IMG/VR virus record: IMGVR_UViG_3300042509_001294
Location: 1-27,176 of that record
Length of the DNA: 27,176 nt
Reading direction: 5' to 3' (one strand)
From: a virus
Shown here: piece by piece, positions 1-5,991 of the stretch
Numbering within the stretch: the first letter of the stretch is position 1
How the letters are laid out: the number at the start of each line of letters is the position of its first letter
Position numbers and translations under genes: made by a program
The notes under the pieces: model-generated
Databases searched by the model: none
What the model was told of the DNA's origin: nothing
Seen by the model: only the letters and a program-made list of their open reading frames with translations

Positions 1-638
1 GGTAACACCTCCTTAAGCTGAATGTTTCCCAACTGAAGAGGCAACCTCGTATCCACCCGCTCTAACCGTATGGAACCACCCCTTCCCCCATCCCTCGTAT
101 CCCGGATGTACTCGGCTACCGTACCCATCCAAGGGTACACATAACTCACCATGAACGAGCCCATCACAACCGAGACGAACTCATCCCGACTCAAATCAAC
201 TGGAATCTTGGCCATCTTCCACACATCGAGAAGATACTCGTACCGATACCCCATATCAAGCCTTCTGCGTCGTTCCCGAGCATCAAATCCCTTAAGTCTC
301 TTCTTCCGATTCTTCCACGCCTTCTTGGCTACAACTCCTCGATCCATCCCCTTAACCAGCTTGTTTAGCTTGTCTTGTTCGTCGGGTCGAAGGGGTTTGT
401 TGGAGAAGTACGCCTTACGAAAGAGGTAGTCCGCGTAGGACGTGATTGGAGGCGCCTGTATGTCACACCCGGTAGGGTGGGTGGGGGTCGGCTCTAGACA
501 AGCCTCTAAGAGCTTCCTGTTGAGTTCTAGGACCATTGGACAAACATCTGCTCCCTCTAGCGAGGGGTAGTCCGCCCCCACTTCGTGGGTACCGTTACAG
601 ATCGTGCAGTACCTCTTTTCCAGATAGTTCTCCTGCAT
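1..638 (-). CDS. Hypothetical phage protein, leftward gene, C-terminus cut by window edge
   Basis: The reverse strand is open from an ATG at 638 to the left edge (212 codons, no stop inside the window). The start is supported by an in-frame upstream stop, an AAGAGG stretch 12 nt before the ATG, and a promoter about 45 bp upstream. The N-terminus has a CxxC pair (residues about 11-14) and a third Cys near 34, so a small metal site is possible. The middle is strongly basic (a KKAWKNRKKRLK-type stretch), which hints at nucleic-acid binding. The last visible third contains hydrophobic and aromatic residues. I do not recognise the family. It is the only leftward gene and is divergent from everything else, so it may belong to the other arm of the genome. 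Confidence 0.75.
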   Translation of the reverse strand, partial: MQENYLEKRYCTICNGTHEVGADYPSLEGADVCPMVLELNRKLLEACLEPTPTHPTGCDIQAPPITSYADYLFRKAYFSNKPLRPDEQDKLNKLVKGMDRGVVAKKAWKNRKKRLKGFDARERRRRLDMGYRYEYLLDVWKMAKIPVDLSRDEFVSVVMGSFMVSYVYPWMGTVAEYIRDTRDGGRGGSIRLERVDTRLPLQLGNIQLKEVL

Positions 639-682
639 ACTTGCTCGTAACCTCTTGAGTTCATTAGTAACCCGTTAGGGCG

Positions 683-711
683 ATTGTAGATGTTTTGTGC
701 CCCCTTGTCAA
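683..711 (-). promoter_or_regulatory. Leftward sigma70-type promoter
   Basis: Read on the minus strand, TTGACA (711-706) is followed by a 17-nt spacer and TACAAT (688-683). This is a consensus -35 and a one-mismatch -10 at ideal spacing. Transcription would start near 676, about 38 nt before the ATG of the leftward gene at 638. Confidence 0.75.
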
Positions 712-815
712 GATACTCAGGGAATTACGGAAGGAAATCGTTAAGTTCGTAATTGGGATTTTTACCGGGAGGTTGAGGGGCCACCCCCACCACCCCACCC
801 CATCGCGAAGGGGAT

Positions 816-827
816 ACCCCCGGGGGT
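816..827. repeat. Perfect 12-bp palindrome ACCCCCGGGGGT
   Basis: ACCCCCGGGGGT is fully self-complementary. It sits just after a C-run block (778-801) and a CCCC/GGGG hairpin (798-801 with 810-813). On the minus strand the C-run block reads as several G-runs. Confidence 0.6.
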
Positions 828-854
828 CTAGATTCAGCCAGAAGGCCAATAGGC

Positions 855-1181
855 CATTAGGCCAAGAATTACCAGCCAATAGAATGGAAGGCGGATCAAG
901 ATTAGAGTAGGGCTAGCTAATGCGATAGGCGCTGACTGGTAATAGGAAGCCAATAACCAGCTAATGCATTAGGCGCACTAGACCAATTGAATAAACATTA
1001 GCCAGTCAAATATGAAATTGAAAAGGTAATGGGGAATGCCCTGTTAACATTTCCCACGGTACACCAGTCACGACAGTGACGGTATGGGACTGTTAAGTAA
1101 TGGACAGGTAACACACAAGGTGGCTGGGGAGGACACAATCGGCCCCATTAATATACACTTGTGCATTAGACTTTGCTAATG
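855..1181. repeat. Iterated hexamer CATTAG/CTAATG, seven copies
   Basis: CATTAG or its complement CTAATG occurs at 855-860, 917-922, 961-966, 967-972, 996-1001, 1164-1169 and 1176-1181. Copies at 961-972 form the palindrome CTAATGCATTAG, and those at 1164-1181 form an inverted repeat with a 6-nt spacer. Two copies lie in an 18-nt imperfect direct repeat (915-932 and 959-976, 16 of 18 identical). About 0.2 copies would be expected by chance in this length. The pattern suggests operator sites or replication iterons. Confidence 0.65.
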
Positions 1182-1201
1182 TACCCATGCCTAAGATGTT
1201 A

Positions 1202-1210
1202 TGTTATACT
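1202..1210 (+). promoter_or_regulatory. Extended -10 promoter, rightward
   Basis: TGTTATACT fits the extended -10 pattern TGnTATAMT with one mismatch from TATAAT. No good -35 is seen at 16-18 nt. It overlaps a short inverted repeat (TGTTA-tactg-TAACA), so it could be repressor-controlled. It would start a long leader (about 1217-1389) containing two GC-rich hairpins before the first small gene. Confidence 0.45.
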
Positions 1211-1295
1211 GTAACAGTAAGGGCCTGAGGGTAGAGCTATACACGCGCGTGAGCGCGCATCCCTATCCCGCACGCTGTGCGGTGGCCTCTCTCAC

Positions 1296-1312
1296 TTGAC
1301 ACAATCGTTTAC
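1296..1312 (+). promoter_or_regulatory. Recurring TTGACACAATCGTTTAC element, copy 1
   Basis: This 17-nt element lies 78 nt before the ATG at 1390. Related copies precede other leader-bearing early genes (2606-2622, 3660-3674). TTGACA looks like a -35 box, but no clear -10 follows at 17 nt here, so it may be an operator or activator site rather than a standard promoter. Confidence 0.45.
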
Positions 1313-1389
1313 AAAATAGTCCTTGCCAACCGGATCAGCCCGTGTCAATCTAGCCTCACACCGCAGCACACACACGGGAACCAACACAA

Positions 1390-1518
1390 ATGAACACCTA
1401 CTCCGTCGAGTACACAGACAACCTTACCGATGCTGAAATCGAGCATCTGATGATTGAACTAGCGCGTATCGAATCCGAATCGAGCGCGGACTTAGACTGT
1501 TTGACCTACTGGAGCTAA
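1390..1518 (+). CDS. Small acidic hypothetical protein (42 aa)
   Basis: An ATG preceded by a weak purine stretch (CGGGAA, about 10 nt upstream) opens a 42-codon acidic frame (MNTYSVEYTDNL start, EYWS-type end region). It is the first rightward gene after the control region and ends 4 nt before the next ATG, which suggests translational coupling. The leader CACACACACGGGAA resembles those before the genes at 3419 and 3747. The family is not recognised. The short length lowers certainty. Confidence 0.5.
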   Translation: MNTYSVEYTDNLTDAEIEHLMIELARIESESSADLDCLTYWS

Positions 1519-1522
1519 TGCT

Positions 1523-1720
1523 ATGAACTCTAAAGAAGTCCAAGCCCACGTTTTCTTGGTGACTCTTGACGAGCACGGAGTTCCCGACACAATCAAAAAG
1601 AATGGGAAAATCATCAGCGCTGCGACAAAAGACGCGCAGAGGATTTTACGATCACTGGACAAAGGTGTTATCCCTCAGGGTGTTAGCATTGTAGAGTGTA
1701 AAAGGGGCTCACAGTCATGA
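1523..1720 (+). CDS. Small hypothetical phage protein (65 aa)
   Basis: The ATG has a TGGAG site 8 nt upstream, overlapping the end of the previous gene. The protein is mixed alpha/beta in appearance, basic in the middle (DTIKKNGKII) and ends RGSQS. It overlaps the next gene by 4 nt (ATGA). No membrane segment or known motif is visible. Function unknown; its position first in a coupled pair with a membrane protein suggests early accessory function. Confidence 0.6.
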   Translation: MNSKEVQAHVFLVTLDEHGVPDTIKKNGKIISAATKDAQRILRSLDKGVIPQGVSIVECKRGSQS

Positions 1721-1944
1721 ACCGCAAAGAATACTCCGCTTACAACGTCCTGCTTCGTCAAGTGTCATCCGAACGAGCCGAGCGCGACTGTTCTGCCCTT
1801 GCTCGCTCCAGCCTATACCAGTACGAAAAGAGGGAGCGCGAGCGTATCGAGCGGCGCAACAATCGTTTACTAGTGTTGTCGGTTTGGGTGTTGACAACGC
1901 TAGTTTGTTGTGTCACTATCCTTACCACAACGTTCACCAATTGA
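1717..1944 (+). CDS. Small C-terminally anchored membrane protein (75 aa)
   Basis: Starts in an ATGA overlap with the previous gene and has AAAGGGG about 10 nt upstream. Residues 1-48 are highly charged, with repeated Arg/Glu (KRERERIERR), a likely short cytoplasmic helix or coiled coil. Residues about 50-72 are a continuous hydrophobic segment (LLVLSVWVLTTLVCCVTIL), a single membrane span close to the C-terminus. Small membrane proteins of this kind are common among early phage genes. No specific role can be assigned. Confidence 0.6.
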   Translation: MNRKEYSAYNVLLRQVSSERAERDCSALARSSLYQYEKRERERIERRNNRLLVLSVWVLTTLVCCVTILTTTFTN

Positions 1945-2018
1945 CCCAAGGCCGCAAGGCCGACCACAGCGGCGCAAGCCGCCCACGAGCCCGGAACGGG
2001 CGAGAAGGAACCGCACAC

Positions 2019-2609
2019 ATGCGCAAGATCGAAAAGAACATCTATACGTTTCCCGAGCTAGGGCCCCGCGCCCAAGAGCATGCGCTCGGCAAGTATCGTG
2101 AAAACTTCGACTTCTCTTTTCACTCGGAGTGTGTTATCGAAGACGCGAAGAAATGCGCCGCGCTTTTGGGGATCGACATCGACAAGGTGTATTACTCCGG
2201 CTTCTGGAGTCAAGGCGATGGCGCATCTTTTACCGGCTGGTATCACTACAAGAAAGGGGCTGCCCAAGCTATCCGTGAGCATGCCGGGCAGGATAAAGAG
2301 CTGCACAAGATTGCAAGCGCACTCCAACGGATTCAGCGTAGGCACTTCTATTCAATCGGCGCCAAGATCACACAGTCTGGCCGCTACGTCCACGAGGACA
2401 CCATGAGTGCAGCCGTGTTTGATACCCGCACAGACTGGGACGTATCCAACGATACAGCGGAGGAAGTTCTAGATATTCTCCGAGACTTCGCCCGCTGGAT
2501 TTATCGCAGCTTGGAAAGCGAATACGAATTCTGGACCAAAGACGAAACAATCATCGAACAGTTTTGCGAGCTAACCTACGAGTTTGACGAAGAGGGCGCT
2601 TGGGTTTGA
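2019..2609 (+). CDS. Conserved phage hypothetical protein with GFWSQGDGASF motif (196 aa)
   Basis: The frame is open upstream to 1884, but the ATG at 2019 is preferred. It has AAGGAA 8 nt upstream, and the 17-nt stretch covering this ribosome site and ATG is repeated exactly before the gene at 2796. The middle carries IDIDKVYYSGF followed by SQGDGASFTG. From memory this resembles conserved phage and plasmid proteins sometimes loosely labelled antitoxin-like. It is rich in aromatic and acidic residues, with no signal or membrane segment. The function of that family is unknown to me, so no toxin-antitoxin role is claimed. Confidence 0.7.
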   Translation: MRKIEKNIYTFPELGPRAQEHALGKYRENFDFSFHSECVIEDAKKCAALLGIDIDKVYYSGFWSQGDGASFTGWYHYKKGAAQAIREHAGQDKELHKIASALQRIQRRHFYSIGAKITQSGRYVHEDTMSAAVFDTRTDWDVSNDTAEEVLDILRDFARWIYRSLESEYEFWTKDETIIEQFCELTYEFDEEGAWV

Positions 2610-2622
2610 CACAATAGTTAAC
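2606..2622 (+). promoter_or_regulatory. Recurring TTGACACAATAGTTAAC element, copy 2
   Basis: The element differs from copy 1 at two positions and overlaps the stop codon of the preceding gene. TGCTAGAGT (2636-2644) downstream fits an extended -10 (TGnTANANT). It lies 16 nt after GTTAAC, so a promoter using GTTAAC as the -35 is possible. The leader to the next start is 150-190 nt. Confidence 0.5.
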
Positions 2623-2795
2623 CCTCGCCCCCTTGTGCTAGAGTCTTCCCATGTGCGAGGATTCTAGCCCGAGCCGAGCGATAATCGCGCAGCCGACACC
2701 ACCAACTAACACGGGGAAGCAAAATGCCCCCCACCAAAGTTTACACGGACAAGCTTGGAACTGAAACCGTCAAAGTACGACAAGGAACCGCACAC

Positions 2796-3080
2796 ATGGC
2801 AAAGAATCACGGCGACACATATCAACTCATTGCAGCGCTACGCCAAGCTACTGCACTAGACCTCAACAAGTTAGCTGCCAGCGGGATCAATGTGACAATC
2901 AGCAGCTACACCGACAACAAGCCGAACCACGTCGATACAGTGACCCTTAATGCAGACGTTTGTGAGGGCTTGAAAATTGCACTTATTCAAGCTATAACAA
3001 GCACAATCGCAAGCCGTAAGCAGTCACTTTCAATGCAATTGCGAGATATCGAAAAGGCCCAAGAGGAGCACAAACCATGA
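2796..3080 (+). CDS. Hypothetical phage protein (94 aa)
   Basis: Two starts are possible. ATG 2724 has GGGGAAG upstream and would add 24 residues. ATG 2796 is preceded by AAGGAACCGCACACATG, identical to the start region of the gene at 2019. I prefer 2796 because of that repeat. The protein begins MAKNHGDTYQ, contains a Thr/Asn-rich middle and ends in an alpha-helical Lys/Glu-rich tail (RDIEKAQEEHKP). It overlaps the next gene by 4 nt. The family is not recognised. Confidence 0.6.
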   Translation: MAKNHGDTYQLIAALRQATALDLNKLAASGINVTISSYTDNKPNHVDTVTLNADVCEGLKIALIQAITSTIASRKQSLSMQLRDIEKAQEEHKP

Positions 3081-3364
3081 GCGCACGTATCACAATCAAA
3101 CACCTTCGCCCTCTCGTTGACCGCCTGAACCGTACAGCCGGCACTTCCCTTGAGCCTTGGTCGCGTGGGGAAGACGGCAAGCTCCGATCCAACATCGGTA
3201 ACTTTCACATCGACAGCGCTTACGGTGGCTACAGCCTGCACCAGATGGCAAACGAGTGCGGCGGAGTCCGCGACGTGTTCCGCGTCGGACACATCTCCGC
3301 TCGCGCCTTATACGACCAAATCCACGCATTCTTGAGTGGGATTGAGTACGCGCGGGGCGAGTAA
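3077..3364 (+). CDS. Conserved phage protein, KHLRPLVDRLN type (95 aa)
   Basis: Begins in an ATGA overlap with the upstream gene and has AAGAGGAG about 9 nt before the ATG. The sequence has KHLRPLVDRLNR near the N-terminus, an FHIDSAYGGYSLHQM block in the middle and a GVRDVFRVGH block before a helical C-terminus. From memory, similar small proteins of this length occur in actinobacteriophages and have no known function. No catalytic motif or membrane segment is visible. Followed by the short repeat AGCCGCTTAGATAC. Confidence 0.65.
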   Translation: MSARITIKHLRPLVDRLNRTAGTSLEPWSRGEDGKLRSNIGNFHIDSAYGGYSLHQMANECGGVRDVFRVGHISARALYDQIHAFLSGIEYARGE

Positions 3365-3370
3365 CACCCG

Positions 3371-3650
3371 AGCCGCTTAGATACACCCACCACACACACA
3401 CAAGGGAAGTACCCTCACATGAAACTCACAGACTGTGACCTTACCCGTCCTTTCACTCACCCGGGCTTCTTCGGCGCGTTCTGCATCATCGACGGCAGTT
3501 TCTGGATTCACCGGGATAACCCGGAAGACTTCAAGGACGAGGCTTTCATCCGAGAGCATTGCTTCCCGGTGAAGCGGCACATTGATGACCTCACGGCCTT
3601 CGACCTGCTGCGCACGGACTGGTATAACGTGGATTAAGCCGCTTAGATAC
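3371..3650 (+). repeat. Direct repeat AGCCGCTTAGATAC flanking the 72-aa gene
   Basis: AGCCGCTTAGATAC occurs at 3371-3384 and again at 3637-3650, each at or just after a gene's stop codon and each followed by CACCC or CCACCC. The two copies bracket the gene at 3419-3637, as if a gene-plus-leader unit was duplicated or inserted. Confidence 0.55.
3419..3637 (+). CDS. Hypothetical phage protein (72 aa)
   Basis: The ATG is preceded by the leader CACACACACAAGGGAAG, giving an AAGGGAAG ribosome site 9-10 nt upstream. The protein is acidic and rich in aromatic residues (HPGFFGAFCIIDGSFWIH) and ends DWYNVD. It has its own leader and its own repeat-marked boundaries, so it seems to be an independent cassette. 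No known family is recognised and no transmembrane segment is seen. Confidence 0.6.
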   Translation: MKLTDCDLTRPFTHPGFFGAFCIIDGSFWIHRDNPEDFKDEAFIREHCFPVKRHIDDLTAFDLLRTDWYNVD

Positions 3651-3659
3651 GCCACCCTA

Positions 3660-3674
3660 GAGACAATCGTTTAC
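3660..3674 (+). promoter_or_regulatory. Recurring GACAATCGTTTAC element, copy 3
   Basis: GAGACAATCGTTTAC matches copy 1 apart from a 2-nt shortening and the loss of the TT before GACA. TTCTAGT (3691-3697) lies about 17 nt downstream as a weak -10 candidate. The element precedes the 118-aa gene by about 75 nt. Confidence 0.4.
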
Positions 3675-3746
3675 ACTTCTAGGGTTGCGTTTCTAGTCCG
3701 CTTTGCTTCAAGATGTACCCACACACACAACAAAGGACACCCGATC

Positions 3747-4103
3747 ATGTTCACCAAACCCTTTTCCCGCTTCGACGTTGTTCCCGGTGACTCAATCACT
3801 TGCACCGTGGATGGCACGGACTACACAGCCGCCATTCGCCATGATGGGGACACGACACCCGACGATTACGAGTGTTATACCCCCGAACAAATCCGATCAT
3901 GGAAGGATGACGATTGGTGTTTTGTGGGCGTCGTCATCACTGCGGAGCGTAACGGAGTTGATCTTGGTTCCTTCGACTCTCTTTGGGGTATCGAGTCCGA
4001 TAGCGCTCCCGATTACTTGCTTGAAATCGCAAACGACTTGCTGAACGAGTCCATCCCACAAGCCAACGAAGCCCGTAAGCGTGTCGCGCTTGCAATGGCT
4101 TAA
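3747..4103 (+). CDS. Conserved acidic phage protein (118 aa)
   Basis: The frame is open further upstream, but ATG 3747 is chosen because AAAGGA lies 10 nt before it and the CACACACAACAAAGGA leader matches other early genes here. The N-terminus includes a small beta-type module (VVPGDSITCTVDGTDYTAAI). The middle has YTPEQIRSWKDDDWCFVGVV, followed by an acidic helical C-terminus. From memory it resembles short conserved phage proteins without known function. It has no membrane segment. It precedes a 107-bp leader with a GCGTC-gcta-GACGC hairpin just before the next ribosome site. Confidence 0.65.
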   Translation: MFTKPFSRFDVVPGDSITCTVDGTDYTAAIRHDGDTTPDDYECYTPEQIRSWKDDDWCFVGVVITAERNGVDLGSFDSLWGIESDSAPDYLLEIANDLLNESIPQANEARKRVALAMA

Positions 4104-4210
4104 GCGATAATCTACGCTCACCGAACACAACCCCAGAGTATCTACTCCGCTCACCGGCCCCGGCCGGCTCACCCCGCAAGCGTCGCTAGACGCGACTATC
4201 GGAGATTGCT

Positions 4211-4609
4211 ATGCCCATCGTCCAGACAGTAGACTACGCAGACTTTTCCGCTGCCTTTCGTCGTTACGAGCGCCGTGACCAGTTTGAAAACCTGCGCTGG
4301 CTTTATGACTACCTCGAAGAACTCTCCGATGATCTCGGCCAGCCTATCGAACTCGACGTTATCGCCTTGTGCTGCGAGTATTCCGAGGAATCGTGGGACG
4401 ATGTAGCCAGCAACTGCTTTATACACAGCATCGACCTACCCGACCCCGCCGACTACTCCGATCTTGACGAGGGTGGCGAAGTCATCCCGGGTACGCTCGA
4501 TGAAGAAGCCTTCGCCGAAGCCCGACGCGAGGCGATCCTTGAGTATCTTCGGGATAACACGTCCGTATGTGGGTACGATGACGAAACGGTGTTGTATGCC
4601 CAGTTCTAA
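4211..4609 (+). CDS. Conserved acidic phage/plasmid protein, ELDVIALCCEY type (132 aa)
   Basis: GGAG lies 6 nt before the ATG. The protein is very acidic, with a helical N-terminal half (FRRYERRDQFE then a LYDYLEEL helix) and the motif ELDVIALCCEYSEESWDD at about 53-70. This motif occurs widely in hypothetical proteins from phages and plasmids. The C-terminal end GYDDETVLYAQF completes it. The acidic, DNA-mimic-like composition invites comparison with anti-restriction proteins, but no specific resemblance is established. The gene ends 19 nt before the repeat-protein gene. Confidence 0.7.
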   Translation: MPIVQTVDYADFSAAFRRYERRDQFENLRWLYDYLEELSDDLGQPIELDVIALCCEYSEESWDDVASNCFIHSIDLPDPADYSDLDEGGEVIPGTLDEEAFAEARREAILEYLRDNTSVCGYDDETVLYAQF

Positions 4610-4628
4610 CCGAAAGGAGATAACCAAA

Positions 4629-5447
4629 ATGACCACCACTAAGAACCCGAAGTACGTTTACGTACTCCGCGTCAACGACCCGGAGAACAAGTCCCGCAAC
4701 AAAACCTTTCAGTACCCGAAGAAGGGCACCGTGACCGCTCCCGATTGGATTCCCGACCCCGTGTGTGGTCGTGGTCTGCACGGGTGGGAGAATGGTGAAG
4801 GTGATTACTTGGCGGCAGATTGGCACGAAGACGGGGTTTGGCTTGTTCTCAGAGTGCTTGAATCTGACCTTGTGCGGCTTAACGGTAAAGTGAAGTTCAA
4901 GACCGGCACTGTCGCCCACGCTGGCACCAAAGAAAGCGCAACGCGCTACATTTGGGAGAAGACAAAGGCTCCCCGTATTATTGGGTTGGTTCTCACGGGT
5001 GGGCATCGCTCCACCCTCACGGGTGGGGATAAATCCACCCTCACGGGTGGGGATAAATCCACCCTCACGGGTGGGCATCGCTCCACCCTCACGGGTGGGG
5101 ATTACTCCACCCTCACGGGTGGGTATGGTTCCACCCTCACGGGTGGGGATAAATCCACCCTCACGGGTGGGGATAAATCCACCCTCACGGGTGGGCATCG
5201 CTCCACCCTCACGGGTGGGCATCACTCCACCCTCACGGGTGGGTATGGTTCCACCCTCACGGGTGGGGATTACTCCACCCTCACGGGTGGGCATCGCTCC
5301 ACCCTCACGGGTGGGTATGAATCCGTACTCTGTTGGCGCGTATGGGATGGTCAACGCCACCGCCTGCACGTCCGCTATACCGGCGAAGGCGGTATCGAAT
5401 CAAATAAGGCATATCGGTTTGTAAATGGTGAAGTGGTGGTTGTGTGA
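4629..5447 (+). CDS. Protein with ice-nucleation-like octapeptide repeats (272 aa)
   Basis: The start at 4629 has AAAGGAGAT 8 nt upstream; the open frame before it is not used. Residues 1-117 form a globular domain with KTFQYPKKGTV and a CGRGLHGW motif, resembling the DUF7666-like domain of phage proteins. Residues about 118-230 are 13 successive octapeptides of STLTGG plus a variable pair (HR, DK, DY, YG or HH). GYGSTLTG is the core of the bacterial ice-nucleation repeat (Pfam Ice_nucleation), predicted to form a beta-solenoid. A short C-terminal domain (about 40 residues) closes it. No signal peptide is seen, so it should act in the host cytoplasm. Function unknown. The DNA of the repeats is almost perfectly uniform. 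Confidence 0.85.
   Translation: MTTTKNPKYVYVLRVNDPENKSRNKTFQYPKKGTVTAPDWIPDPVCGRGLHGWENGEGDYLAADWHEDGVWLVLRVLESDLVRLNGKVKFKTGTVAHAGTKESATRYIWEKTKAPRIIGLVLTGGHRSTLTGGDKSTLTGGDKSTLTGGHRSTLTGGDYSTLTGGYGSTLTGGDKSTLTGGDKSTLTGGHRSTLTGGHHSTLTGGYGSTLTGGDYSTLTGGHRSTLTGGYESVLCWRVWDGQRHRLHVRYTGEGGIESNKAYRFVNGEVVVV
4992..5316 (+). repeat. 24-bp tandem repeat inside the octapeptide gene (about 13.5 units)
   Basis: Each 24-bp unit reads TCCACCCTCACGGGTGGG plus two variable codons. The 18 constant bases are identical in the 13 full units. CCACCC-tcac-GGGTGG is an inverted repeat, so each unit can form a 6-bp hairpin. Variation is confined to the dipeptide codons (CATCGC, GATAAA, GATTAC, TATGGT, CATCAC). 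The lack of synonymous change points to recent expansion or gene conversion. Confidence 0.95.
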
Positions 5448-5701
5448 GAGAACACCAAGAACCGGCTACCGCATCCGCTCGCGATGGAGCGTGCGAGCTA
5501 GCTAAAGCTTCCGTCTGCGCAAATGACGCCTTGCGCGAACTCTTCGCCGTATTCATCCCCTCTCGGGGTGACATCCCCCCGGTATCCCTTACCACAGCAC
5601 GAGGGGCTATTTCCCACTGCGAAGCACTTCGAGAGCTAGGCCACACTGACGCAGATTACTTTCGGTATACTTGCGAACACTCAGACGGTTTCGACCACTA
5701 G
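5444..5701 (+). CDS. Hypothetical phage protein (85 aa), GTG start
   Basis: GTG at 5444 overlaps the stop of the previous gene in a GTGA junction, typical of translational coupling. The protein is rich in Ala and acidic residues, has two Cys near the N-terminus and ends YTCEHSDGFDH. No motif is recognised and no membrane segment is seen. It is followed by a strong ribosome site serving a 23-codon frame. Confidence 0.5.
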   Translation: MREHQEPATASARDGACELAKASVCANDALRELFAVFIPSRGDIPPVSLTTARGAISHCEALRELGHTDADYFRYTCEHSDGFDH

Positions 5702-5720
5702 CAATAAAGGAGCGCACAAC

Positions 5721-5792
5721 ATGACTACCGAAAGCCGCACGTGGAAGAAGTATGTGACGAACTGCATCGCCACTGTAAACAGGAGCATCTGA
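5721..5792 (+). CDS. Very small ORF with strong ribosome site (23 aa)
   Basis: AAAGGAG lies 8 nt upstream of ATG 5721, as good as any ribosome site in the window. The 23-codon frame encodes a basic, Thr-rich peptide beginning MTTESRTWKKYV, and its stop is 1 nt before the next gene's ATG. It could be a true micro-gene or a leader that couples translation to the gene at 5794. Only the ribosome site and tight spacing support it. Confidence 0.45.
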   Translation: MTTESRTWKKYVTNCIATVNRSI

Positions 5793-5793
5793 T

Positions 5794-5991
5794 ATGCCCC
5801 ACATGCTAGTAAGCCTAGGCAAAGACGTGTTCTCCCTCGTCTACGCCATCCACCCCAAACCATCCGTTATCCGAAAGGCGATTGAACTAGCCTTTCCCAT
5901 TGCCCCCGGCTTGGCTGTATCGTACCGGGACAGCGCTTCCGGGGCTTGGTATCGGGTTTGTAAACTGACTGAACACGAGGAGAAGAAGTAA
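5794..5991 (+). CDS. Small hypothetical phage protein (65 aa)
   Basis: AGGAG lies 9 nt before the ATG. The protein has a hydrophobic, helix-rich body (IRKAIELAFPIAPGLAVSY) but no clear transmembrane length, and a charged C-terminus (TEHEEKK). It overlaps the next ATG by one base (TAATG). Function unknown. Confidence 0.55.
   Translation: MPHMLVSLGKDVFSLVYAIHPKPSVIRKAIELAFPIAPGLAVSYRDSASGAWYRVCKLTEHEEKK

Larger units (their letters stand above)
639..1389. promoter_or_regulatory. Divergent gene-free control region (possible origin/operator region)
   Basis: About 750 bp without a convincing gene, lying between the leftward gene and the first rightward gene. It holds the leftward promoter (683-711), a C-rich/palindromic stretch (778-827) and an AT-richer part with iterated CATTAG/CTAATG hexamers (855-1181). 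It also holds a GTCAC-GACA-GTGAC inverted repeat (1067-1080), a CATTAG-N6-CTAATG inverted repeat (1164-1181), an extended -10 element (1202-1210) and GC hairpins in the presumed leader (1245-1258, 1268-1282). The arrangement is typical of a phage early control region. A replication origin is possible but is inference. Confidence 0.6.

Noticed and set aside
151-429. 92-codon plus-strand frame in the left end
   Set aside because: Opposite the open minus-strand gene (1-638) that has a promoter and ribosome site; composition is rich in Ser/Arg as in shadow frames.
664-879. 71-codon minus-strand frame overlapping the leftward promoter
   Set aside because: The strong promoter would lie inside the gene, and the sequence covers the C-run and palindrome block; no ribosome site.
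4992-5316. Regularly spaced repeats resembling a CRISPR array
   Set aside because: Units are 24 bp head to tail with only 6 variable bases, in frame within a protein gene; no spacers and no cas genes.
4482-5369. 295-codon open frame on the minus strand across the octapeptide gene
   Set aside because: It exists because the 24-bp repeat lacks stops on both strands; no ribosome site, and the plus strand has a coherent protein with known-type repeats.
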